DNA of 64,000 bases. Source: CAZEPJ01 sp964514105. Lineage in GTDB: Bacteria > Desulfobacterota > Desulfocorpusculales > Desulfocorpusculum. The stretch spans positions 173,062-237,061 of the forward strand of contig CAZEPJ010000001.1 in NCBI GenBank assembly GCA_964514105.1, written 5' to 3'. Numbering within the stretch: the stretch's first letter is position 1; each line of letters begins with the position of its first letter. The notes beneath the pieces were generated by a model, which saw nothing but the letters and a program-made list of their open reading frames with translations, searched no databases and was not told the origin of the DNA. Position numbers and translations under genes: made by a program. Positions 43,952-50,995 of this stretch are shown one piece after another.

Positions 43952-45796
43952 TCAGGGCGGCCCGGCCGTTGGGAAGGGAAGTTCTCCCGGTGGATGTTCC
44001 GAGAGGAGCCCCCTGTTGAGCAGGAAGACCCGGGAGCCCACATCGAGCATGGACATGCGGTGGGAGATGATGAAGGTGGTCCGATCCCTGGCCAACTCCC
44101 GCAGGGAGTCCTTGATCTGCCGCTCGGAGTCGGGATCCAGCGCCGAGGTCGGTTCATCGAAGATGAGGAGGGGAGGGGCCTTGAGAAATGCCCGGGCCAG
44201 GGAGATGCGCTGCCTTTCCCCCACGGAGAGCTCGGCCCCCCGCTCGCCCACCCGGGTGCCATAGCCCTGGGGAAGCTCCTCGATGCGCGCGTGGATGTGG
44301 GCTTTGCGCGCGGCCGTCTCCACCTGCGCCCTTGTGGCGCCGGGGCGGCCGTACCGGATGTTCTCCTCGACGGTGCCGTGAAAGAGAAAGGTCTCCTGGG
44401 AGACCACGCCGATCTGCTCCCTCAACCAGCGGGCATCGATGCGAATCAGGTCGATTCCGTCCAGGTAGATGGCCCCGTGCTGGGGGCGGTAGAACTTGAG
44501 AAGGAGGTTGGTCAGGGTCGTCTTGCCCGAGCCGCTGGGACCCAGCAGGACGATGACGTCCCCGGGCCGCGCCGTGAACGTCACGTCCCTGAGGACTGCC
44601 TCTCCCCGCTCGTACTGGAATCCCACCCTGTCAAACCGTATCTCCCCCCGGATTCGGGGGAGGGTCGCCAGGTCCCTGGGGGCCTTTCCGAACTCCGGGA
44701 TGATCCGGAACAGCTCCATGAGCCGATCGACACAGGCCAAGACGGGCTGCAACGAGGTGGGCAGGAGGGACAGGCTCCGGACGGCCCCCCCCAGATAGAT
44801 GACGTACGTGGCGAAGGCCACGTAGTCCCCCACCGTCATCCTCCCGGCCCTGATCTCCCGGGCGCCGAACCACATGGCCAACAGGGTTGCCGAGAACTGG
44901 ATCCCCCTGGCTGCGAAGTTGGACAGGACATAGAGCAGGACCGCCCTGATCCGGGCCCGCACGGCCGCGCGCATGGTCTGTGCAACCCGCCGCACCTCTT
45001 CCTCCTCCGCGGCATAGGCCTTGACCAGCTCCACGCCTGAGAACACCTCGTGGACGTCCCGGTCGACCCGGGCCAGGGACTCCATCTCGTGCCGGCTCAG
45101 ACCTCTCACGCGCGGTGAGAAGAAGATGTTGGCCAGGGCCAGGACAGGAAAGACGCCCAGGGCGATGAGGGAGAGCCGGGGGCTCAGGGCACAGAGCATC
45201 CCCGCGCCGAACAGGAGGCAGAAGCCGTTGTTGGCAATTTGGGAGAGGCCCTGGGAGAAGAGGTATTTCAGGCCGTCCACATCGTCGGAGACCCTGGAGG
45301 TCAGATACCCCACCTGCCCTTTCCGGAAGAACGACAGGGGGAAACGAAGGATGTGTTCGAAAAGGGCCACCTGGATGTTGAATGCCAGCTCCTGCTGGAA
45401 CCGGACACCGAGCATCTGTTCGGCAATGCCCAGCAAGGCCATGAGCCCGGCCAAAGCCGCCATGGCCAACAAGAGCCAGGGAAGGGATTCGACCATGTGC
45501 AGCACCGTTGGGGCGACATGGGCCATGCCCAGGGATCCCAGGAAGGCCTCCACCTTGTCCAGGCCCTGCTTGAGGATGATGAAGTCGATGAATGCCTTGG
45601 TGCTCAACGGCAGCAGGGAGCTCACGGCCGCGTACGAGAGGCTGCAGATGAGGCCGATAAAGCCCAGGCCCCAGATGGGTCGAAGAAATTGGAGGAAGAA
45701 ACCGATCTCCCCGAGTCGGAACCGAGGTCCGTGGGATTCGGGCCTCTTGAGCACGCCCCTCAGTGCGCCGAAGGTCACCCCAAGCCAATGGATCAT
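43952..45796 (-). CDS. ABC exporter (fused membrane and ATPase domains) of the RiPP locus
   Basis: A 614-residue half-transporter of the MsbA/peptide-exporter type. Residues about 30-330 carry six membrane helices (GFIGLICSLSYAAVSSLL, LLLAMAALAGLMALLGIA, IALGVFPVLALANIFF and others). The ATPase domain has Walker A LLGPSGSGKTTL, the Q-loop VVSQETFLFHG, the signature motif LSVGERQ (Val for Gly), Walker B PLLIFDEPTSALD and the switch ISHRMS. No N-terminal C39 peptidase is present, so leader removal must be done by another enzyme. Its ATG lies 9 bp after the stop of the PqqD-like gene, so the two are coupled. Export of the mature peptide is the inferred role. Confidence 0.88.
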   Translation of the reverse strand: MIHWLGVTFGALRGVLKRPESHGPRFRLGEIGFFLQFLRPIWGLGFIGLICSLSYAAVSSLLPLSTKAFIDFIILKQGLDKVEAFLGSLGMAHVAPTVLHMVESLPWLLLAMAALAGLMALLGIAEQMLGVRFQQELAFNIQVALFEHILRFPLSFFRKGQVGYLTSRVSDDVDGLKYLFSQGLSQIANNGFCLLFGAGMLCALSPRLSLIALGVFPVLALANIFFSPRVRGLSRHEMESLARVDRDVHEVFSGVELVKAYAAEEEEVRRVAQTMRAAVRARIRAVLLYVLSNFAARGIQFSATLLAMWFGAREIRAGRMTVGDYVAFATYVIYLGGAVRSLSLLPTSLQPVLACVDRLMELFRIIPEFGKAPRDLATLPRIRGEIRFDRVGFQYERGEAVLRDVTFTARPGDVIVLLGPSGSGKTTLTNLLLKFYRPQHGAIYLDGIDLIRIDARWLREQIGVVSQETFLFHGTVEENIRYGRPGATRAQVETAARKAHIHARIEELPQGYGTRVGERGAELSVGERQRISLARAFLKAPPLLIFDEPTSALDPDSERQIKDSLRELARDRTTFIISHRMSMLDVGSRVFLLNRGLLSEHPPGELPFPTAGPP

Positions 45797-45805
45797 GGCC
45801 GCCTG

Positions 45806-46102
45806 CTACGCACTGTTAGCCGCGTCGTTTCCCACCGGATCCGCCGCCGCGCCGGCGCCTCCCTGGAGCCCCTTGCTAGCCAGTTCCCTGAGGAACGCAT
45901 GGATGTCCTCCGCCAGATCTCTTTCTTCGGGCACGGAGAACTCCTCCCGGAGGATAGCCCCGATGCTGCCGGCCATCTTGCCTTCCAAGTGGAGCTGGTA
46001 GATCCTTCGGGCCGTGGGGTTGAGGAAGTGGATCCGGTCCGCGTCCGGCTCGTAGATCATCAGCTCCTGTCCCAGGTCTTTGACCGTCCGCCTCTCGGCC
46101 AT
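45806..46102 (-). CDS. PqqD-like peptide chaperone (RRE domain)
   Basis: A 98-residue protein with the PqqD winged-helix pattern: ELMIYEPDADRIHFLNPTAR, where residues after LN align with the substrate-contact strand and helix, then IYQLHLEGKMAGSIGAILRE and a last helix DIHAFLRELASKGL. PqqD-like RRE domains bind the leader of a RiPP precursor and present it to the modifying enzyme. GAGGAGG stands 10 bp before the ATG. It heads the minus-strand pair with the exporter and diverges from the precursor gene, so the locus has two transcripts from one control region. Confidence 0.85.
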   Translation of the reverse strand: MAERRTVKDLGQELMIYEPDADRIHFLNPTARRIYQLHLEGKMAGSIGAILREEFSVPEERDLAEDIHAFLRELASKGLQGGAGAAADPVGNDAANSA

Positions 46103-46217
46103 GGGCTGCGCGCCTCCTCGGGCATGGACAATGTGCCGTCTCGTGCCCGCCTAGGTTAGCATATCGGCCTGCCTGCGGCCACCCCCCGGCCGCCCTGCCC
46201 GTGGGGGGTCTGCACGA

Positions 46218-46255
46218 GACCTTGGTTGTCGTTTCAGTAGGTTTGACCTCGGTTG
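46218..46255 (+). promoter_or_regulatory. Direct repeat upstream of the precursor promoter
   Basis: GACCTTGGTTG (46218-46228) and GACCTCGGTTG (46245-46255) differ by one base and start 27 bp apart, ending 25 bp before the -35 box. They look like a paired binding site for an activator or repressor of the divergent operons. No regulator gene is evident in the locus. Confidence 0.4.
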
Positions 46256-46279
46256 GCGCAGTGACGGTTCACAAAATGC

Positions 46280-46308
46280 TTGACAACCCTTGAACATGCT
46301 TCTATATT
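46280..46308 (+). promoter_or_regulatory. Near-perfect sigma-70 promoter of the precursor operon
   Basis: TTGACA (46280-46285), a 17-bp spacer and TATATT (46303-46308), one mismatch from full consensus. The RNA would start near 46315, about 46 nt before the precursor ATG. It is one of the best promoters in the window, fitting high expression of a peptide substrate. Confidence 0.85.
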
Positions 46309-46360
46309 GCGGCCAACGCCCACGAACAGGGGCCAAGGAACCGAGGGCGGGAGGCCTGTG

Positions 46361-46573
46361 ATGGGAGAAGGAGACAGGAGGGAGTTGTCGGACGAGCCGG
46401 TGCGGCCCAAGCCGCTCTACGAACCCCCTATGATCATCAGCTACTCGGGGGACGAGATCCTCGCCGAGATCGGCCCGGCCCTGGCCTGTTCCCCGACGCC
46501 TTGCAACCAGCCGCCCGGCACGCCCCTGGGCGGGGACAAGCGATCGTCCGGCTCTCGGCGAGACTGGCGCTGA
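46361..46573 (+). CDS. Candidate RiPP precursor peptide
   Basis: A 70-residue peptide from an ATG (46361) with GGGAGG 6 bp upstream. Residues 1-15 are charged; 16-42 (KPLYEPPMIISYSGDEILAE...GPALA) look like a recognition leader with a Tyr-rich strand and an acidic helix; then CSPTPC (Cys43 and Cys48) and a Pro/Gly/Thr-rich stretch (NQPPGTPLGG); the tail is basic and Ser-rich (DKRSSGSRRDWR). Size, position directly behind the strong promoter, and adjacent PqqD, radical SAM and exporter genes support a precursor role. The modified region is probably around the two cysteines (thioether or other C-S/C-C link), or the Ser-rich tail as a kinase substrate. I know of no named family that it clearly matches. 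The rSAM gene starts 65 bp downstream. Confidence 0.72.
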   Translation: MGEGDRRELSDEPVRPKPLYEPPMIISYSGDEILAEIGPALACSPTPCNQPPGTPLGGDKRSSGSRRDWR

Positions 46574-46638
46574 GACAACCCCATCCCCGTCGCCGGGGAA
46601 TCCTGCGGCTCAGACAACCGGAAGGTCCGCGGCCCCCC

Positions 46639-47997
46639 GTGTGCAGGACCCTCACACAGATCGCCGTTCCAGGAACACCCTACCAAGTCCTTCTCAGCGC
46701 GGATCGACCTGCGTGGGTGATGCTCAACGAGAGCGGATCCCTGGTCGCCAGGAACATCCTTGCCGGCGCAGGGCAGGGAGAGGTTGCGTCCCTGTTGGCC
46801 CGAACCTACGGGGTCGCCGTGCCCGAGGCCCGGCGCCAGGTGCGGGGGCTGGCGCGGGAGCTAGCCGAGAAGGGATGGCCCGGCAAGGCAGGCCCGGACG
46901 CCCGGCCCCGGCGGATCCGTATCCGATCCCTCTTTCTTCACCTCACGGATCGATGCAACCTGACCTGCGCCCACTGCTACCTGGAGAGCGCCCCGGCCCG
47001 GCGGGGCCAATTGCCTGGAGACAAGGTGCTGTCCTTGTGCCGGGAGCTGGAGGCCGTGGGGGGAGACGGAGTCACCCTCAGCGGGGGTGAACCCCTCCTG
47101 CATCCGGACTTCCGGGCATTGATCGATGGGATCGGATCGGGGATGCGCATTCAACTGCTCACCAACGGCATCCTGTTGACCGCGGAGCTGGCCCGTCTGC
47201 TCAGCCGGCGAGGGATCGCGGTCCAGGTCAGCCTGGATGGCACGGCTCCCGGGATCCACGATCGCATGCGGGGCCACGGGGCATTCGCGGGGGCCATGCA
47301 GGGCGTGGAGAGGCTCGCGGGGGAGGGCGCAAGAGGGGTGGTGGCGGCCGCCACCGTGACGCGGGCCAATTGGGACGACCTGGATGGGCTGCCGGAGCTG
47401 TGCCGGCAGCGGGGGGTCTCCATGCTTCGATTCCTCCCGCTTCGCCGCCTGGGACGAGGCCTGCGCCGCTGGGAGGAACTCCGGCCGGCGGGCTGGCCCG
47501 GCTCCCTGGACGTTCTGTACGAACGGCTCTTTCGGGAGGAGGAACAGGGTCGGTGGGGCGAACTGTCCGTCACCAGCGGCCTCAGCGGCTTGGTGCTCGA
47601 CGTTCCCGGGGAGTGCGGCGATGCCTTCTGGTGTCCCCTGGGCACGACACTGGCCGTGGACACCCGGGGGGACGCGTACCCCTGCCCGGCGCTCATGCGC
47701 CCCGCGTTCCGGGTCGGGAACGTCATGCGGCAGTCCCTGGGGCAGATCCAGGACGGCCAACCCTTGAGGCGCGTGGTGGATCTCATGGCCGGGAGGCGAG
47801 AGCGGATCGCGGCCTGCAGGGCTTGTCACTGGAAGCCCCTGTGTCAAGCAGGGTGCATGGCCATGGCCGTGGACCAGAAGGGCTCCGTGTGGGAAACCGA
47901 TTACCACTGCGGCCTCAGGAAGCGGCTTTTCCCGGAGGCGTTCGCCCGGGTCGCGAGGGGGGCGGGGGTGCGGGGGCGAACGGGGGCGTGTCGGTGA
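46639..47997 (+). CDS. Radical SAM/SPASM peptide maturase with N-terminal PqqD-like domain
   Basis: Starting at the GTG at 46639 (GGAAGG upstream, though distant), the 452-residue protein has an N-terminal RRE/PqqD-like domain (YQVLLSADRPAWVMLNESGS ... VRGLARELAEKG, residues 13-80), then the radical SAM core with CNLTCAHC binding the 4Fe-4S cluster and the SAM-binding GGEPLLHPDF, and a C-terminal SPASM domain (FWCPLGTTLAVDTRGDAYPC, CRACHWKPLCQAGC, and a final YHC). SPASM enzymes of this form modify RiPP precursors, commonly by C-S or C-C bonds. The fused RRE explains how it could bind the upstream 70-residue peptide. The next gene begins 29 bp later. Confidence 0.9.
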   Translation: MCRTLTQIAVPGTPYQVLLSADRPAWVMLNESGSLVARNILAGAGQGEVASLLARTYGVAVPEARRQVRGLARELAEKGWPGKAGPDARPRRIRIRSLFLHLTDRCNLTCAHCYLESAPARRGQLPGDKVLSLCRELEAVGGDGVTLSGGEPLLHPDFRALIDGIGSGMRIQLLTNGILLTAELARLLSRRGIAVQVSLDGTAPGIHDRMRGHGAFAGAMQGVERLAGEGARGVVAAATVTRANWDDLDGLPELCRQRGVSMLRFLPLRRLGRGLRRWEELRPAGWPGSLDVLYERLFREEEQGRWGELSVTSGLSGLVLDVPGECGDAFWCPLGTTLAVDTRGDAYPCPALMRPAFRVGNVMRQSLGQIQDGQPLRRVVDLMAGRRERIAACRACHWKPLCQAGCMAMAVDQKGSVWETDYHCGLRKRLFPEAFARVARGAGVRGRTGACR

Positions 47998-48026
47998 GAA
48001 TCGGCCGGGTCCCGGGAGAAGGGCAG

Positions 48027-49127
48027 ATGGGGGCCCTGGGAGTTGGGCAACGGGGCGCCGGGGCGCCCCGGCGCAGGCCCCCTGCCTGCATGAGCCGTCG
48101 GATCCTGGATGTTCGCCTGGACGCGGACTCGGATGACCCCGGGTTCCTGAAAAGACTCCACGAGCAGTACGGGGCCTTCCGGTCGGGAGCCCCACGGCCC
48201 CCCAGCGGGCACCTTCGAATATCCTACAGGAAGGACGGCCCGACTCTGATTCTCGACGACCGCCGGATCCCCCTGCCCTGCTTTCGCCATGCGTACGACG
48301 AGTCCCTCGCGCTCATCTGGGATGCCCTGACCGGGCTCAATGGGGCCGCGTTCGTGCTGATCCATGGGGCTGTGGTGGTGCGTCGCGGGGGAGGCATGGT
48401 CCTGAGTGGTCCGCCCGGCATCGGGAAGACCACGCTGGCCCTGGCGCTGGCCGAGACGGGCTGGACGCTCTACTCGGACGAGATCGCACCCGTCGAAAAG
48501 GAGTCCGGCCGCATCCATGCCTTCCCCAGGGCAGTCCACACGCGCAGGGCCGGGGATCTGGGGGGCGCGGCGCCCGGGGCGCCCAAGGCCGCCATGCCAT
48601 TTCCCCGCGCCGAGGGGGCCATGCCGCCCGCCAGGTGGGGATCTTTGGTGCTCCTTCACGATGGTACCGAGGGGGATGGCGAGGACCATCCGGTGGATGT
48701 GACGGTGCACGATCCCGGGGGGGAGTTCCTGCCCGAGGCACTGGCCGTTGATGGAGTGGCGAGCGACTGGTCCCTGTGCCGAGGGGAATACCGGTATCAT
48801 CGGCTCCGGGTGCGGGGGGAGGGGAGGGCCGTGCGAGGGTTCCTGGCCCTGCGAGCGCGCTGGTCCGACCGGATCCTCGAGGTGGCGTGTCAAGGCCGAG
48901 GGGCATGCGACTTCACCGGGGCGCCCGAGTGCCGGGCGGTTCGCCCCAGTGAGGCCATTCCCGCCCTTGCCCGGCAGCTCAGGGAGCACGGCCCGCCGGA
49001 CGGGCCAGGGGCCATGAGGTCCCTGGCCCTCCTGTGCCGGCACCTGGGCGGGGTGCAGATGGTGCGGATGCGCGTGGGACGGCTGGCAAAGATGGTGGAG
49101 CTCCTGGATCGATGGCCGGATCCATGA
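48027..49127 (+). CDS. HPr-kinase-like P-loop protein of the RiPP locus
   Basis: The ATG at 48027 is preferred for its GGGAGAAGGG site; a GTG at 47994 overlaps the radical SAM stop. The 366-residue product has a central P-loop, LSGPPGIGKTTLALALAE, after VLIHGAVVVRRGGG, and the HprK-type acidic strand WTLYSDEIAPVE, matching the fold of HPr serine kinase as found in RiPP clusters. The first 90 residues (ILDVRLDADSDDPGFL) are a separate domain. In some lasso-peptide clusters such a kinase phosphorylates a serine of the precursor. The substrate here may be the Ser-rich tail of the candidate precursor, but this is inference. Confidence 0.78.
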   Translation: MGALGVGQRGAGAPRRRPPACMSRRILDVRLDADSDDPGFLKRLHEQYGAFRSGAPRPPSGHLRISYRKDGPTLILDDRRIPLPCFRHAYDESLALIWDALTGLNGAAFVLIHGAVVVRRGGGMVLSGPPGIGKTTLALALAETGWTLYSDEIAPVEKESGRIHAFPRAVHTRRAGDLGGAAPGAPKAAMPFPRAEGAMPPARWGSLVLLHDGTEGDGEDHPVDVTVHDPGGEFLPEALAVDGVASDWSLCRGEYRYHRLRVRGEGRAVRGFLALRARWSDRILEVACQGRGACDFTGAPECRAVRPSEAIPALARQLREHGPPDGPGAMRSLALLCRHLGGVQMVRMRVGRLAKMVELLDRWPDP

Positions 49128-49157
49128 CGCCGGGACATGGGGGCCCGGTGGGGGGCC

Positions 49158-49271
49158 ATGTTAAATTTGTCAATCTGTCTGGATTGTTGTCATGTAACCC
49201 ATACTTTCTGTGTTAACAAATTGTTCTCATCATTATAAATTGCTTGACAAAAAGATGTGGAATCGTTAAGT
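49158..49271 (+). promoter_or_regulatory. AT-rich promoter region of the secreted-protein genes
   Basis: An AT-rich stretch (about 49160-49275) in GC-rich surroundings. TTGACA (49244-49249) with a weak -10, TTAAGT or TAAGTT (49266-49272), could drive the next gene. TTTGTCAA (49166-49173) is the exact reverse complement of TTGACAAA (49244-49251), which covers the -35, so a repressor could bridge them. Nothing coding is seen in the 226-bp gap. Confidence 0.5.
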
Positions 49272-49353
49272 TGGGGGCGGTCTTGCCGATAGAAGCCGTA
49301 TGGGAGAGGGGGTGGGACCCTCTCGAGGTTGCACTGGCCAGAGGGAGGCAACC

Positions 49354-50967
49354 ATGAGAACGGTAATGGGGACCGTGACAGTCGCGTGGGCCGTGGCGAG
49401 CTTCTTGATGGGTGCCGGCGTCTCTTGGGGTTGGCTGGACTATGGTCCGGATACGAGCCCGGCCGCGGCCGGAGCGAGAAACGACCTTGCCATGAGGGCC
49501 GACGGTGTGAACTTCCTGGCGTACGCCGAGCCCAGCGGAGCCAACAGCCTGATCCGCATCCGTCACACGGGGAGTACCCTGTACCCGCTTGTGTCGTGCG
49601 GCGGGTCCACCATCGTGGCCACCGTCACAGGCTCGACCGACGTGGGAAGCATGGACCTGCACGTGGCTCTGGACGACGGGGACAACCCCCACGTGCTGTT
49701 CTTCGACCCCACCAACAACGGCGCGCTGAAGCATGCCTGGTGCAAGACCGATGCACCGGCGGGATGGCAGGTGGACACGGTGGCATCGGGGACCGGAGCG
49801 GACGATGTGCCCGGGGAATACAACGATATCGCCATGCAGGGAAACGAGCTGCACGTCGTGTTCACCCAGCGGACGGAGGGGGTCGAGTACTATCGCAAGC
49901 TCATGTACAGGAAGATCACGGGCGGCAATGCCCCCGCCGCCTGGTCCTCTCAATCCGCCCCGGCCACATGGGACGGCGCCGCAGAGACGGCCCACGCCGA
50001 AGACGGCATCGACCTGGGGCTCTATTGCTCCCTGGGCTTGACCTCGGGGGGCGTGGCCCACACTGCGTACTACGTGGGGAGCAACAACATCCTTTATTAT
50101 GCCCACCGGGGCGGAGGCTCCTGGGCGCAGGAGGATCCCGTCTCGGGCATGCAGACCCCCCCCAACCTGAGCCTGTGGGGGAAACACGCCCGGGTGGCCG
50201 TCGACGGCAGCGGGCAGCCGTACATCTCCTTCTTCGAGGAGGCGGACGGAAAGGTCTATTACACGGCCAGGACAACGGGCAACGCCACCTATCCGTGGAC
50301 GGACGCCACGGACGTCACCACACCGGGGCGCACTGCGGAAGGTGCCAGCGATATCCACCTTTTCGCCGGGGGGGGAGGGACCATCAACGTGGGCATCGCC
50401 TTCGTGGAGCAAGAGGGGGGCGTCCATCACATGACGTACTGGCATACCCTGGGCGGTGTTCCCGCGCCAGCCAAGACTGCGGTGTCCAATGCCAATGCCA
50501 TGGATTGGGTGAGCCTGACAACCGGACCGTACAACAAGCTGGGGGACCAGTACACCACCGCCGGGACCAACCGGGCGCACATATGTTACCACCGGGGAGG
50601 CGGCACCGGGGCGGGGCTGCGATATGTCTATGACAACGGCGGCGTGACCGCCGTGGATATCCAGGATTTCCGCGCCGTGGCCCAGGGACGGCGGGATGTG
50701 GCGCTCTCCTGGCACACGGGCAATGAGTTGGGATCGGGTGTGCAGGGCTTCAACCTGTACAGGTGGCGCGACCCGGACCATGTCCAGCCCGTCAACGAGG
50801 CCCTGATCCCGGCGCAGGGCGATGAGGCCGGGATGCTTTACACATACGTGGACAAGAAGGTGCCCAAGAGGCTCAGGTGGAGCTATCTGCTGGAGGCCCT
50901 GTATTTCAACGGTGAGCCGCCGTCGACGCTGGGGCCCGTCCGCGTGGAAGGCAAGAAGAAGCGTTGA
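49354..50967 (+). CDS. Secreted propeller-like protein with C-terminal FnIII-like domain
   Basis: The ATG at 49354 follows AGGGAGG and starts a signal peptide (MRTVMGTVTVAWAVASFLMG). The 537-residue protein has a main domain with repeated blades that look like a beta-propeller (LHVALDDGDNPHVLFFDP, YNDIAMQGNELHVVFTQ, HARVAVDGSGQPYISFFE, LFAGGGGTINVGIAFVE), then a C-terminal fibronectin-III-like domain (VALSWHTGNELGSGVQGFNL and YLLEALYFNG). The repeats carry Asp-rich turns like those of carbohydrate-binding propellers. It has no catalytic motif that I recognise. It is 28 bp upstream of the C25 peptidase gene and likely expressed with it. Confidence 0.75.
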   Translation: MRTVMGTVTVAWAVASFLMGAGVSWGWLDYGPDTSPAAAGARNDLAMRADGVNFLAYAEPSGANSLIRIRHTGSTLYPLVSCGGSTIVATVTGSTDVGSMDLHVALDDGDNPHVLFFDPTNNGALKHAWCKTDAPAGWQVDTVASGTGADDVPGEYNDIAMQGNELHVVFTQRTEGVEYYRKLMYRKITGGNAPAAWSSQSAPATWDGAAETAHAEDGIDLGLYCSLGLTSGGVAHTAYYVGSNNILYYAHRGGGSWAQEDPVSGMQTPPNLSLWGKHARVAVDGSGQPYISFFEEADGKVYYTARTTGNATYPWTDATDVTTPGRTAEGASDIHLFAGGGGTINVGIAFVEQEGGVHHMTYWHTLGGVPAPAKTAVSNANAMDWVSLTTGPYNKLGDQYTTAGTNRAHICYHRGGGTGAGLRYVYDNGGVTAVDIQDFRAVAQGRRDVALSWHTGNELGSGVQGFNLYRWRDPDHVQPVNEALIPAQGDEAGMLYTYVDKKVPKRLRWSYLLEALYFNGEPPSTLGPVRVEGKKKR

Positions 50968-50995
50968 GCCGGGCAGCGACCGGAGGCAAGGCGGG

